Positions 42,000-51,918 are shown, numbered from the stretch's first letter. The stretch: 64,000 nucleotides of DNA from Robinsoniella peoriensis (GCF_042680125.1 NZ_JBHTNY010000010.1); one strand, 5' to 3'. Numbers and translations are program-made. The notes: generated from the sequence alone by a model not told the origin.

Positions 42000-42641
42000 C
42001 TATATATGGAATTCCCCGTCTACCTTTCTGTCCTTCGTATAATACTCCTTGTCACGCTCCGTTATCTGACGCATAACCCTGCATGGATTTCCTACCGCCA
42101 CTACGTCTGCCGGTATATCGTGGGTAACTACACTGCCTGCACCAATAACCGAATTCTTTCCGATTCGGACTCCCGGTAAAATCACTACATTCGAACCGAT
42201 CCAGACATCATCTTCAATTACAACCGGAATGGAAAACTGCGTACCCCGGCGGCGGAATTCATAATTTACCGGATGACCGGTAGCGGAAATTGTTACATTC
42301 GGTGCAATCATGACATGATCTCCGATATACACATCAATATCATCCACAATTGTCAGATTAAAGTTAGCATAGAAATAATCTCCAATATGTACATTACATC
42401 CATAAGACATAAATACCGGTGCTTCAATCCAGATGTGTTCTCCCATTTCTCCAAGAAGTTTTCCCAAAATCTCTTTTTTTGCCTTCAGGTCAGAGGGACG
42501 GGTTGCATTATAATCAAAAATCAATTCTTTGCAATCCTGTCTCTGTTTCTCAATTAATTTCTCGTATCTCTGATCCTCTTCACTTTCATTTCCTTCTTCG
42601 TAGTATAAAAATCCTTTTTCCATGCGTTCTTTTAATGTCAT
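42000..42641 (-). CDS. Sugar O-acetyltransferase (maltose acetyltransferase type)
   Basis: About 213 residues. The N-terminal maltose-acetyltransferase segment (MTLKERMEKGFLYYEEG) precedes left-handed beta-helix hexapeptide repeats (residues about 70-200; GDHVMIAPNVTI, GSNVVILPGVRIGKNSVIG, PADVVAVGNPCRVMR). It acetylates a sugar using acetyl-CoA, usually as a detoxification step. The ATG at 42641 lies 5 nt after GGAGG; an in-frame ATG at 42653 overlaps that site. Spacing of 14 bp from greA suggests one transcript. Confidence 0.88.
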   Translation of the reverse strand: MTLKERMEKGFLYYEEGNESEEDQRYEKLIEKQRQDCKELIFDYNATRPSDLKAKKEILGKLLGEMGEHIWIEAPVFMSYGCNVHIGDYFYANFNLTIVDDIDVYIGDHVMIAPNVTISATGHPVNYEFRRRGTQFSIPVVIEDDVWIGSNVVILPGVRIGKNSVIGAGSVVTHDIPADVVAVGNPCRVMRQITERDKEYYTKDRKVDGEFHI

Positions 42642-42655
42642 CTCTGCCTCCATAT

Positions 42656-43159
42656 TTAAAAACTTCTGATTTGATCTGCCTCATCTTCCAAGGTCTTTTC
42701 AATCGACCGAATCACAATATAATATCCATAATTGTCATTTACCCTGATAAAAATACGGTCATTTACCTTGTGTCCCATAATTGCTTTTCCAATGGGCGAT
42801 TCCGTACTGATTAATCCTTTCATGGAATTTCCTCTGATGGATGTAACCAGCCTGAATTTTTCAGAAACTTCGTCTTCTTCAAAATAAACTTCTACTGTAT
42901 TATTTAATCCCACTTCATCTTCCCTGGAATCATCGGTAATAATCTCTGCTGTTTTCAGCATCCTTTCCAGATAACGGATTCTGCTTTCATTTTTGTTCTT
43001 GTCCTTTTTAGCCGCATGGTATTCAAAATTTTCACTCAGATCTCCATGTGCTCTGGCTTCCTTCACTGCTTCCAGTGCTTCTTTGCGCACAACCAGTTTT
43101 CTGTGCTCGATTTCTTCTTCTATCTTCTTTACATCGCTTTTCGTCAGCTTTTCCCGCAT
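42656..43159 (-). CDS. greA: GreA-type transcript cleavage factor
   Basis: This 167-residue protein has the N-terminal coiled coil (KKIEEEIEHRKLVVRKEALEAVKEARAHGDLSENFEY) that enters the RNA polymerase channel, with the acidic tip residues in GDLSENFEY. The C-terminal domain includes STESPIGKAIMGHKVND. It rescues backtracked polymerase. It is slightly longer than usual and lies outside the usual greA context, so it may be a second copy. GAAAGGAGCCAAA precedes ATG. Confidence 0.88.
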   Translation of the reverse strand: MREKLTKSDVKKIEEEIEHRKLVVRKEALEAVKEARAHGDLSENFEYHAAKKDKNKNESRIRYLERMLKTAEIITDDSREDEVGLNNTVEVYFEEDEVSEKFRLVTSIRGNSMKGLISTESPIGKAIMGHKVNDRIFIRVNDNYGYYIVIRSIEKTLEDEADQIRSF

Positions 43160-43318
43160 TTTGGCTCCTTTCTTCCAGATTGATTCCTTATTAGTTACTT
43201 GTTGGTTTTTGGTTCGTTCCAGTTTTTTCTGTTAATGATGCCAATTATATACTATCCTGCTCTGTTTGTCATTGCATTTTTTTGTGGAACTTCCCGATTT
43301 AATTCGGTTTATTTTTCA

Positions 43319-44161
43319 TTATTTACCCTTATCTTTATGGCATAATTTACGATACTCCGCCGGCGAGACACCGTAATGCCTTTTGAACTGAATATAAAAG
43401 GTCTGCCTGGAATTCATCCCGATCAGAAGATCAATCTCACCAATGGGAATCCGGGAGTTTTCTAACAGATCTTTTGCAGCTTTCATTCGGCATTCCATTA
43501 CATACTGCCAAATTGTACATCCGGCTTCCCGTTTGAAAATCCGTTCCATGTAAGTGGAATTTAAGTGAACCTGTTCTGCTATTTCCTGTATATTTGAGAG
43601 CTTGCAGAAATAATTTCTGATATACTCCTTTATCTGGACTATATATGCCTTAACCGAAGGATTTTTACTGTAATAAGCATCTGCTGTATCCATTAAGAAT
43701 TTATTCGTCAGCGTAGCAATATATATTTCCCGGTTTTTATCCTGGCATTCACTGTGCAGCCTTCCGAAATCCCCGAGCAGCAGATGTGCATCTTCAATCA
43801 CGCTGCATCCGTTCAACTGACGCAGAAATTCTCCCAGCTGCCTGTCATGCTCTGCCAGGGCGGCAAAAGAAAGCATGGGTATGTTCATTTCTTTTAACCG
43901 GAACTCCCCTCCCATAACTGTGCAGGGTACATTTCGGTCAAAGACTTTTTGATGTGGATATTCTCCTTCTATAATGATCATATTTTTCTTTTTTAATCGG
44001 TATTCTTTTTCACCGACGATATAAGTGCAGGCACCTTCTAAGATATAATTTATTTCCAGACCCCCATGTGAATGCTTTTCCATACTGTAACATTTCCAAT
44101 TCCCATTCACATAACAATGCTGGGGCCAAATGATCTGATTTTCTACTTTTGGACTTTCCAT
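43319..44161 (-). CDS. AraC-family transcriptional regulator
   Basis: 280 residues. The N-terminal cupin (about 10-90; HSHGGLEINYILEGACTY) probably binds a sugar-like ligand. The C-terminal AraC double helix-turn-helix (about 180-275) includes LSNIQEIAEQVHLNSTYMERIFKREAG and IGMNSRQTFYIQFKRHYGVSPAEYRK. It faces the aldo-keto reductase; GAAAAGT / ACTTTTC (44212-44218, 44233-44239) in the shared promoter region may be its site. AAGGAGAACATT precedes ATG. Confidence 0.9.
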   Translation of the reverse strand: MESPKVENQIIWPQHCYVNGNWKCYSMEKHSHGGLEINYILEGACTYIVGEKEYRLKKKNMIIIEGEYPHQKVFDRNVPCTVMGGEFRLKEMNIPMLSFAALAEHDRQLGEFLRQLNGCSVIEDAHLLLGDFGRLHSECQDKNREIYIATLTNKFLMDTADAYYSKNPSVKAYIVQIKEYIRNYFCKLSNIQEIAEQVHLNSTYMERIFKREAGCTIWQYVMECRMKAAKDLLENSRIPIGEIDLLIGMNSRQTFYIQFKRHYGVSPAEYRKLCHKDKGK

Positions 44162-44277
44162 AATGTTCTCCTTATGTTAAAAATACAAACCTATCATAAA
44201 ATATCCAGTCCGAAAAGTCCATAGTATAAACTACTTTTCTGATATAAAATGTATAAAAAACCAGAAAGGAAATAATT

Positions 44278-45279
44278 ATGTACGCAGCTGATCCTACAAG
44301 ATACGACAATAAAATGCAATATCATAAATGCGGAAACAGCGGCCTGTATCTCCCGGCATTATCCCTGGGAATGTGGCACAACTTTGGTTCCGTCAATAAC
44401 TTAGAGGAAATGAAAAAAATTCTGTTCACCGCATTTGATAACGGAATTACACATTTTGACCTCGCCAATAATTACGGTCCGGTCTATGGCAGTGCAGAAA
44501 CCAATATGGGACAAATCCTGAAATCTGACCTGATGCAATACCGGGATGAACTGATCATTTCATCCAAAGCCGGATACGACATGTGGAAGGGGCCATATGG
44601 TAACGGCGGTTCCCGTAAATACCTCACTGCAAGCCTGGATCAAAGCCTGAAGAAAATGGGACTTGATTATGTAGATATCTTTTACCACCACAGACCCGAC
44701 CCAGATACCCCCCTGGAAGAAACCATGCTGGCACTTGACCAGATTGTGCGCCAGGGTAAAGCCTTATATGTTGGCATATCCAATTATAAAAAGGAAGAAG
44801 CCAGCAAAGCATATGCTATCTTAAAAGAACTGAAAACACCATTTGTCATCCACCAGCCTTCCTATTCCATGTTAAACAGATGGATAGAAGAAGATGGATT
44901 AAAAGACTTCTTATTCGACCACGGTATAGGCTGCATCGCATTCAGCCCGCTTCAGCAGGGCATACTAACCGGTAAATATTTAAACGGTATTCCTTCTGAT
45001 TCCCGTATAGGAGGTCACAAAAGCCCCTATTTACACGAAAAAGACTTGAATGCCAAAATGCTTCATAAGGTTCAGCAATTAAATGAACTTGCTGCAAATA
45101 GAGGCCAATCGCTGACCCAGATGGCTCTTGCCTGGATTTTAAGAGATGGAAAGGTAACCTCCGTACTCATCGGTGCAAGTAAGCCGGAGCAGATTCTGGA
45201 AAATATAAAGGCACTTGAAAACACCTCTTTTACAGAAGAAGAACTGAAACAAATAGATAGTATCGTCTGCCATTCATAA
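44278..45279 (+). CDS. Aldo-keto reductase, YghZ type
   Basis: A 333-residue TIM-barrel NADPH reductase. The catalytic set is visible: Asp and Tyr in DLANNYG, Lys in SSKAGYDMW, His in FYHHRPD. The layout (MQYHKCGNSGLYLPALSLG, GPVYGSAETNMGQIL) matches YghZ-like L-glyceraldehyde 3-phosphate reductases, which act on small aldehydes and methylglyoxal. It is likely controlled by the divergent AraC gene. AGAAAGGAAATAATT precedes ATG. Confidence 0.9.
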   Translation: MYAADPTRYDNKMQYHKCGNSGLYLPALSLGMWHNFGSVNNLEEMKKILFTAFDNGITHFDLANNYGPVYGSAETNMGQILKSDLMQYRDELIISSKAGYDMWKGPYGNGGSRKYLTASLDQSLKKMGLDYVDIFYHHRPDPDTPLEETMLALDQIVRQGKALYVGISNYKKEEASKAYAILKELKTPFVIHQPSYSMLNRWIEEDGLKDFLFDHGIGCIAFSPLQQGILTGKYLNGIPSDSRIGGHKSPYLHEKDLNAKMLHKVQQLNELAANRGQSLTQMALAWILRDGKVTSVLIGASKPEQILENIKALENTSFTEEELKQIDSIVCHS

Positions 45280-45312
45280 GTATTGTGAGGGTTTGTCAAG
45301 ATCCTAACGTAA

Positions 45313-45355
45313 AAAATCAGGTCAGAAACCTTTATTGGATTTCTGACCTGATTTT
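45313..45355. terminator. Terminator after the aldo-keto reductase
   Basis: AAAATCAGGTCAGAAA and TTTCTGACCTGATTTT pair perfectly (16 bp, 11-nt loop). It can serve both convergent genes. Confidence 0.88.
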
Positions 45356-45402
45356 GCACTGCTTCCGTGCACTGCAATTTACATATCTACCAGACATTTA
45401 TA

Positions 45403-46419
45403 TCACGGAATAACAGATGATTTTATTTCATGAAGCATATCATCCAACTCATATAACGAATCCTGTTCCAGCCTTATCTCACAATATTTGCAAATATCCT
45501 TAAGCGCAGCTAACACCCATGGATTTCTGGCACGAATTACTTTCATAAGTCCATTTTTTTCCACATATAAAATAAAAAACTGTAATATTTTATCAATTTC
45601 ATTTGTATCCATTTGCAAATAATCCAATTCTATAATTGTTCCCGAATTCCCGTCCAACGCAATAAACAGTAATGGATTAACCGGTCTGTCATGTCCTATT
45701 TCCTGAACTCTGGTATTCATATACGCAATATCAATTACAAGTTCTGTATTGCTCTTTTTCAACTCTTTTAAGCGTTTTTTTACTGTATCATCCCGAAAAG
45801 TAACTTTAGGAAAATTTTTTTGAATTTTAGGGTAAGATATTGCAAAGTTCTGCCACTCATCACGTTCTTTATTATAGACACGTCTCACCATTTCTCCATG
45901 TTCAAAATCTACCTTAAGTCCTCTATAGACAACACTTACAAAAGCCATAATAAGCCCTTTAAAGGTCTCAAGTAAAACTTTAACTTCCCGTTCATCCGGA
46001 ATATAAGGTGCATATCTCTTCTTAAATGATTCGAAATATAGCCATTCCCCTTTGCCTCTGAATTTATACCCAAGTTCCCTGATTAATTTTTTCTGCTCTG
46101 GTGGAACATCTTCTCTATCCCCAAAACAGCAGCTTAAACTAGACTGTTCAAACATCACATATTCAAAGGGAAGACCCAATTTTTCCATTGATGTAAGCAT
46201 TTCAAAATCTTCCAGACCTTCTACCCCCTCATAAACGCCAACACCATAATAATTTCCGCCGGATCCCATGATACTACAAAAAACATCTTCCCCGGATTCT
46301 TGCAGTTCTATGGACACAAGATCACAGTCCCAAAAATATTTCCAGGGCTCTAAAGCCTTTAGTTCCAATGCAACCTGATATAATTCTTTCCACAATGTAA
46401 TCGATGCTTCTTTTCTCAA
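45403..46419 (-). CDS. DUF6930/DUF7309-type protein of unknown function
   Basis: This 338-residue soluble protein has no signal peptide or helices in the membrane. ALELKALEPWKYFWDCDLVSI near residue 15 and VEGLEDFEMLTSMEKLG near residue 65 fit the DUF7309/DUF6930 pattern. It starts with TTG (GGGAG upstream), as no ATG fits. Function is not known. It is flanked by a terminator and a decayed gene fragment. Confidence 0.65.
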   Translation of the reverse strand: MRKEASITLWKELYQVALELKALEPWKYFWDCDLVSIELQESGEDVFCSIMGSGGNYYGVGVYEGVEGLEDFEMLTSMEKLGLPFEYVMFEQSSLSCCFGDREDVPPEQKKLIRELGYKFRGKGEWLYFESFKKRYAPYIPDEREVKVLLETFKGLIMAFVSVVYRGLKVDFEHGEMVRRVYNKERDEWQNFAISYPKIQKNFPKVTFRDDTVKKRLKELKKSNTELVIDIAYMNTRVQEIGHDRPVNPLLFIALDGNSGTIIELDYLQMDTNEIDKILQFFILYVEKNGLMKVIRARNPWVLAALKDICKYCEIRLEQDSLYELDDMLHEIKSSVIP

Positions 46420-46450
46420 ATTGTATTTTCTCCCTTCTCTTGAGTACGAA

Positions 46451-46648
46451 TTAAATTGTTTTCAATCCATACAGGTAAACATTTGGCATCTGTATATCGC
46501 ATCCTTGCTGTCCATCCCATGGTTCATAAAATAAGCCGTAATATTTTTTAGCTCTTCCTTGCTTATTCTCTTGTCTTATCCATGTATTTCCAGTAAATCA
46601 GTCAGGAATGCGTTTGCCATCCCGCAGAACTTTCTGATTAAAATTAAT
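46451..46648 (-). pseudogene. Decayed gene fragment of unknown family
   Basis: A minus-strand frame of about 48 codons (GNTWIRQENKQGRAKKYYGL, then FYEPWDGQQGCDIQMPNVYL, ending LKTI) follows an in-frame TGA that itself follows about 16 sense-like codons. Composition looks like real protein, but there is no start or ribosome site. I do not recognise it. The remaining DNA between 46420 and 46706 holds only the terminator. Confidence 0.3.
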
Positions 46649-46677
46649 CCCTAATGCGAAATTCTCTCAGGGATTAA
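46644..46677 (-). terminator. Terminator after the GTPase-nuclease gene
   Basis: TTAATCCCT and AGGGATTAA form a 9-bp perfect stem about 30 bp past the stop, with TTTTAAT beyond it on the minus strand. Confidence 0.65.
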
Positions 46678-46706
46678 CGGTAATAATAAGAGTCCCAGCG
46701 AGGAAA

Positions 46707-49418
46707 CTATTTTATCTCTTTCTTCCCCAGCCGCACATCCTCCATATAATCAGCCATTTCATCCGACATATGGTTAAACAGGTAATTCCGGCTGTTTTGC
46801 CGTTTCGCCAGACATTCATTTCGAATCTCATTATTCACGATTTCAATTTCCTCTTTCAGCCCCCTTGCAGAGAGCAGATTTCCACCTTGTCCCATGATAA
46901 TTACCTGTTCCAAGCGATCAGAAGTAGCCACTGTCACATGATATTTTCTTCCGATCTCATGCACTACTTTCTCAATGTACTGATCTGCCGTCTCCGCTTC
47001 CTTCGTATAAACCACATGAATATTGTTGTACAAAAGCACATCTCCAATATTCCCTTCCACCTTATAAGCATCAAAAACCAGAATCAGAGTACACTTTTTA
47101 TATCCCTGATAATTGCATAGTATATCCATCAGTTTATTTCTGGCACTCTCAATATTGACTTCTGCCAGATCTTTGAGTTCATCCCATGAAAAAATGATAT
47201 TATAGCCATCCACCAACAGATACTCATCCTGCATATCCGGTTTCTGCCTGATCTTTACTTTGGTCTCGTCTTTATTTACAGAGGTACTGCGAAAGGAAGA
47301 ATCACTTCGTTCCCGTTTAATCGGTCCAAATGTCCTGACAAAGATTTCCTCTAATTCTTTTTCACTTTGCCAGCCCCCCGACTCCCCCGGCACAGACGAT
47401 GAGGATAGCGCTTCTGAAATACCTCTTTTCACCTCCACCTCCGGTAAGGATAATCCGCTTTCCACATGCATATATTCCTGAACCTGATCCCACTTAACCA
47501 CAAAGCCTGCCCCATGAGAGCAGAAAACAGACCCGGTAGGATTATCCAGATCATGTTCAGAATCATACCCAATTTCTTCTATTACTTCATCTGCATTATG
47601 GCAGGGCGCATATCCTTTAAATGTACAGAACAACCTGCCTCTTCCTTTGGTATATGCGATTACCTCCGTCTGATAATCCCTCATAGTCACTACCGGCGCA
47701 GTTCCCGAAAGTACAGACATTTCCCCTTCCATCAGAGATGATCCAAAGGTTCCGTGCATTTTCTGCATATCCGCTAATGCCCTTCCAATCATTTCCGCCG
47801 GGACTTCTAAGCGATATTCATAGTACGGTTCCAGCAATATACTTTTTGCTTTCTTTAACCCCTGTCTGACAGCCCGATAAGTCGCCTGTCTGAAATCTCC
47901 GCCTTCCGTATGCTTTTGGTGCGCCCGTCCTGTAACTACCGTAAGCTTCATATCTGTAATGGGTGATCCTGTCAGTACTCCTAAATGCTCCTTTTCCTCC
48001 AGATGTGTCAAAATCAATCTCTGCCAGTTCCGATCTAATATATCTTCACTGCAGGCAGACGAAAACTGTAAACCGCTTCCCGCCTCCAAAGGCTCCATCA
48101 GTAAATGAACTTCCGCATAGTGGCGAAGGGGTTCAAAATGCCCCACCCCTTCTATCGCTTCCTGTATGGTCTCTTTATATAAAATATTTCCGGTACCAAA
48201 TTCAACCGCAACGCCAAACCGTTCCAAAATCAGTCTTTTTAAAATCTCGATCTGCACTTCCCCCATCAGCTGGGCATGAATCTCATTTAGCTGTTCATTC
48301 CATACAATATGCAGCAGCGGATCTTCTTCTTCCATCTGTCGCAGCTGCAAAAGCATACGGTGTACGTCACACTCCGAAGGAAGCTGAATCTGATAGGTCA
48401 GAACCGGTTCTAAAACCGGGATCTCAGATGCTGCTTCTATCCCCAATCCTTCGCCGGGATAAGTTTTACTAAGGCCTGTAACTGCACACACACTTCCTGC
48501 CTTAGCCTCATTTACCATCTCATATCTGCTCCCGGAATAAATACGGATCTGATCTGCCTTTTCCTCCCAATATTCAGATTCTTCCCCGGTTCCTCTTTCA
48601 GCAGTACTCCCCGAACCATTAGACAGAAGAGTTTTCACTTTCAGGCTTCCTCCCGTAATTTTCATATATGTCAGCCGGCTTCCCTGGTCATCTCTCGCAA
48701 TCTTATAAACTTTTGCCCCAAACTCTTCCGGAAATACCTTAGGTTTCATATATGTTTCAATCCCTTTTAGAAATTCTTCAACACCGGTAAGTTTTAGTGC
48801 AGATCCAAAGAAACAGGGGAACACTTTTCTTGCCATTATCAATCTGATAATATCTTCCGTCTCTAGCAATCCCGTTTCCAGATACCGTTCCAGGGATGTC
48901 TCGTCGCACATTGCAAGATTTTCCATAAAGTCATCCCGGTTCTGCTCTGTTCCAAAATCGGTACACCCTTCATCCAGCCTTTTTTTCAATTCTGCCATTA
49001 GTGCTTCTTTATCCGTTCCATTCTGGTCCATTTTATTTACAAACAAAACCACAGGAATCTGATAGCGTGCCAGCAGCCTCCATAACGTCTGGGTATGCCC
49101 CTGAACTCCATCAGCCCCATTTATAACAAGGATTGCATAATCCAGTACCTGAAGCGTACGCTCCATTTCCGCTGAAAAATCCACATGCCCGGGGGTATCC
49201 AAAAGAGTCACCTGTGTTTCTCCCAAAGTAAATACTGCCTGTTTGGAAAAAATGGTAATCCCCCTTTCCCGTTCCAGTTCATAGGTATCTAAAAATGCGT
49301 TCCCATAGTCTACTCTTCCCAATTTCCTTATACTGCCGCTCAGATACAGCATACTCTCAGACAACGTTGTCTTGCCTGCATCTACATGGGCTAAAATTCC
49401 TATTACTAATTTTTTCAT
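46707..49418 (-). CDS. Tet(M)-like ribosomal GTPase fused to a Rae1/YacP-like NYN nuclease
   Basis: About 903 residues. The first 640 or so are an EF-G-like ribosome-protection GTPase: AHVDAGKTTLSE (P-loop), RERGITI, DTPGHVDF and VNKMDQNG, followed by EF-G-type domains. From about residue 731, DEYLLVDGYNIIFSWDELKD, VFDAYKVEGN, YTKEAETADQYIEKV and MGQGGNLLSARGLKEEIE match YacP/Rae1, the Bacillus ribosome A-site mRNA endonuclease. Its conserved Asp residues are kept. The protein could clear the A site and cut mRNA there. Drug resistance is possible but not shown. Starts at 49430 (GTG) and 49424 (ATG) also fit; 49418 matches the family. Confidence 0.85.
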   Translation of the reverse strand: MKKLVIGILAHVDAGKTTLSESMLYLSGSIRKLGRVDYGNAFLDTYELERERGITIFSKQAVFTLGETQVTLLDTPGHVDFSAEMERTLQVLDYAILVINGADGVQGHTQTLWRLLARYQIPVVLFVNKMDQNGTDKEALMAELKKRLDEGCTDFGTEQNRDDFMENLAMCDETSLERYLETGLLETEDIIRLIMARKVFPCFFGSALKLTGVEEFLKGIETYMKPKVFPEEFGAKVYKIARDDQGSRLTYMKITGGSLKVKTLLSNGSGSTAERGTGEESEYWEEKADQIRIYSGSRYEMVNEAKAGSVCAVTGLSKTYPGEGLGIEAASEIPVLEPVLTYQIQLPSECDVHRMLLQLRQMEEEDPLLHIVWNEQLNEIHAQLMGEVQIEILKRLILERFGVAVEFGTGNILYKETIQEAIEGVGHFEPLRHYAEVHLLMEPLEAGSGLQFSSACSEDILDRNWQRLILTHLEEKEHLGVLTGSPITDMKLTVVTGRAHQKHTEGGDFRQATYRAVRQGLKKAKSILLEPYYEYRLEVPAEMIGRALADMQKMHGTFGSSLMEGEMSVLSGTAPVVTMRDYQTEVIAYTKGRGRLFCTFKGYAPCHNADEVIEEIGYDSEHDLDNPTGSVFCSHGAGFVVKWDQVQEYMHVESGLSLPEVEVKRGISEALSSSSVPGESGGWQSEKELEEIFVRTFGPIKRERSDSSFRSTSVNKDETKVKIRQKPDMQDEYLLVDGYNIIFSWDELKDLAEVNIESARNKLMDILCNYQGYKKCTLILVFDAYKVEGNIGDVLLYNNIHVVYTKEAETADQYIEKVVHEIGRKYHVTVATSDRLEQVIIMGQGGNLLSARGLKEEIEIVNNEIRNECLAKRQNSRNYLFNHMSDEMADYMEDVRLGKKEIK

Positions 49419-49609
49419 TTGCATTCTCACTTATATCATATTACTTTATTTTCATTCGTTATATCCGGAATTAACATGAAACCGAATAAAAATATTATAA
49501 CATTCCTGTCCGCTGATGACTATTATAAAGTAAAATAAAATGTTGAGAACCGTTTAAAGCCCCTCTCTTCTGCAATGAGCATTGAAATTCCTTTGCAGTT
49601 ACTGCACTT

Positions 49610-51895
49610 TTACCAAATACCAAATTTTACAAAGTGAAATCGAGAAGTCCATGTGTTTTCTGGTGAACCAAGGTGATCTGCAAAATTTTTCTTACCGCTA
49701 TATTGAGCCGGGCTTATTAAATGGCGGTCACCATCTATATGATGATGCGGCCCATATGTATTATAGGTACTTGGATATAACTGAACCTCTACATCATGGA
49801 TTCCAGGGTTTACATTCTCTATTTTCCAATCAGGTCCCCATATAAATCCATAATTTTCTCCATCTATATAAACTTCTGCACAATCAGCATTGACATGTCC
49901 AAGCTGTAACACCCCGCTTTTTCCTGCTATTTTCTTTGCCCCTGCCCTAACAGGCATCTTGCAGAACAAAAATCCAGCCTTTAACAAATCTTTCGTGTCT
50001 AATTTCTCTTTTTCTTCCTCTTCCACAGGTGCATTAGTAATATAAAAAGCAGGCTCTGTTACCACTTGCAGAGCATCTTTTTCTTGAAAAGGGGAACTGT
50101 TTTTTATCAGAAATGAACCTTGCAAAAAAGCAAATGGCTGCTGTTCTCCATTTTCGAAAGGCTGTATTTTAATCCTGCACCGCCCTGTATTCCTCATCTC
50201 CTCTGCTAATTCATCCGGTATGTCATATACCATTTCCGTACCTTCCCTATATCCGGCAAGCATCTGTCCCATAGCGGCAACACTTTCAACTTCATCAAGA
50301 AGACGGATCTTCAAATCCGTCAGTACTCTATCGGCAATGACAGGGATCTCATATAGGGTTCCGTAACTTTCCAGTAAAATTTGGTTTTGCTGATTGCCCC
50401 TATATTTCCATTGAAATAAATCTGCGGATTGTACTATTCGAGACTCTGTCATCTTCCGATAGCACTCATCTCTTTCCCACATACAACCTTCTGCCGCAAT
50501 TACCAGATCATACACCCCTTTACCAACGAATAGTCTGCCGCCTTCAACCTTGCCATAGGTCTCCAGAATCCGTTCTTCTGTAACGTCATAATCTATTCCA
50601 GCCTCATAGCAGCTTTCGACAAAGTCAGAAAATTTCATGCTAAGAATACCGCTCTTGCTATTCGGTGTACCTTCACCATTATGTTCATTTATTAACATCG
50701 CATCTGCCGGATTAAATTCTGACATCACCCCCCTGGTAGGAGCTATCAAAAGAACCCGTTTTTCTTTCAATGGTTCTGCATCCCATTTAGAGCGGAGTTT
50801 TTCTAATACCTCTTTCATAGCCCCCTTCCAACTCATTCCGCAAGGAATGTTAGGCGGCCAATCACGCACTGATGCACTATTTCTCACATATTGCCACAGA
50901 TGGAACGCATATTGATTAATTCCGCTTTCTGCTAGCCAATCCACGTAATCTTCTACACATGCAGGGGATAATCCCCAGCCGCTTCCACCAAGTGCCTCAA
51001 CAAGACATTGTCCATCTCCAAATTGTCTGCTTAGTGATGATGCAATTCTTGGATAGTAATGATTAGATGGAAATCTCTCAAGAGCATCCACTGCTGGCAT
51101 ATTGACATGCTTTAAATTCCAAAAACAAGACCCACTGAATGGAATCTGAAAAAATAAATTCTCCTCTCCTTTTAAATGAGCGGCATAACGTTTATGATAT
51201 CTTTCGCACCACGCATTGATATTGCCATAGAATGTTTCTGCCAGGATATCTGTTAGTATCTGCCAATATTGATAACGAAATATCTGATATCCTTCTTCTT
51301 CTGCAAATAAAAGATGCCATAATTCTGCCACATCCCTGCCGTACTGCATCTGATATCTGCTGCTGAGTTCTTCACACCATGGAATACCACCCGTACTGAC
51401 TGATATTCCATGTCCATTTAAAAATCCCACTTCGTCACTAAAGAATCCTTCTACATATGTAAAAGCTTCATCGGCCAATCCCAGGCGGTATCCCTCATAA
51501 GTCAGCTCAACGAAATATTTCATTTCATCCTGCTCCAGGGTGTTGAAATCATTTAAGCTCTGTATTGTTACATGCCCTTTTTCAAACTGAAGCCATCTGC
51601 ACTGACTATTTGGAAAATGATTCAATACTTTACCATCACCTTTACCGGAAGGCCATCCATTTTCATCATAAATCCAAAATGTCATGCCGATCTCTTTTGC
51701 ATACAATATTGTATCTGATAAAATTTTTAAATACTCTTCACCCATATAAACCGGAACATTTGGGTAAAACCTGGGATGAAAAATTGTGCCGTCAAAACCT
51801 GATTCTTTCATGGAAAGCAACAGACTCTTTAATCTTTCAATATCCAGCTCTCCATTTATTGCCCAAAATGTCATAAATTTCAACTTATTCTGCAT
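49610..51895 (-). CDS. GH106-like glycosidase of the radical-enzyme locus
   Basis: This 761-residue protein resembles the larger GH106-like protein at 13188: FDGTIFHPRFYPNVPVYMG, then MTFWIYDENGWPSGKGDG near residue 92, and a C-terminal beta domain (GVLQLGHVNADCAEVYIDGE). No signal peptide, so cytoplasmic. It is last in the operon, 23 bp after the glycyl radical enzyme. A strong GGAGG serves a tiny 8-codon frame overlapping its ATG (start at 51908), so initiation may depend on coupling. It probably frees the sugar or conjugate the radical enzyme acts on. Confidence 0.68.
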   Translation of the reverse strand: MQNKLKFMTFWAINGELDIERLKSLLLSMKESGFDGTIFHPRFYPNVPVYMGEEYLKILSDTILYAKEIGMTFWIYDENGWPSGKGDGKVLNHFPNSQCRWLQFEKGHVTIQSLNDFNTLEQDEMKYFVELTYEGYRLGLADEAFTYVEGFFSDEVGFLNGHGISVSTGGIPWCEELSSRYQMQYGRDVAELWHLLFAEEEGYQIFRYQYWQILTDILAETFYGNINAWCERYHKRYAAHLKGEENLFFQIPFSGSCFWNLKHVNMPAVDALERFPSNHYYPRIASSLSRQFGDGQCLVEALGGSGWGLSPACVEDYVDWLAESGINQYAFHLWQYVRNSASVRDWPPNIPCGMSWKGAMKEVLEKLRSKWDAEPLKEKRVLLIAPTRGVMSEFNPADAMLINEHNGEGTPNSKSGILSMKFSDFVESCYEAGIDYDVTEERILETYGKVEGGRLFVGKGVYDLVIAAEGCMWERDECYRKMTESRIVQSADLFQWKYRGNQQNQILLESYGTLYEIPVIADRVLTDLKIRLLDEVESVAAMGQMLAGYREGTEMVYDIPDELAEEMRNTGRCRIKIQPFENGEQQPFAFLQGSFLIKNSSPFQEKDALQVVTEPAFYITNAPVEEEEKEKLDTKDLLKAGFLFCKMPVRAGAKKIAGKSGVLQLGHVNADCAEVYIDGENYGFIWGPDWKIENVNPGIHDVEVQLYPSTYNTYGPHHHIDGDRHLISPAQYSGKKNFADHLGSPENTWTSRFHFVKFGIW

Positions 51896-51918
51896 AGTTT
51901 TTTCATTCTTACCTCCTA

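Noticed and set aside
41816..42076. Plus-strand frame of 86 codons after UbiB
   Set aside because: It lies opposite the PHP-like remnant and the acetyltransferase end, starts inside the terminator stem and has no ribosome site.
46707..49418. Simple label as tetracycline resistance gene
   Set aside because: The GTPase part is only generally Tet(M)-like, and a nuclease domain is attached; without closer identity the resistance name would overclaim.
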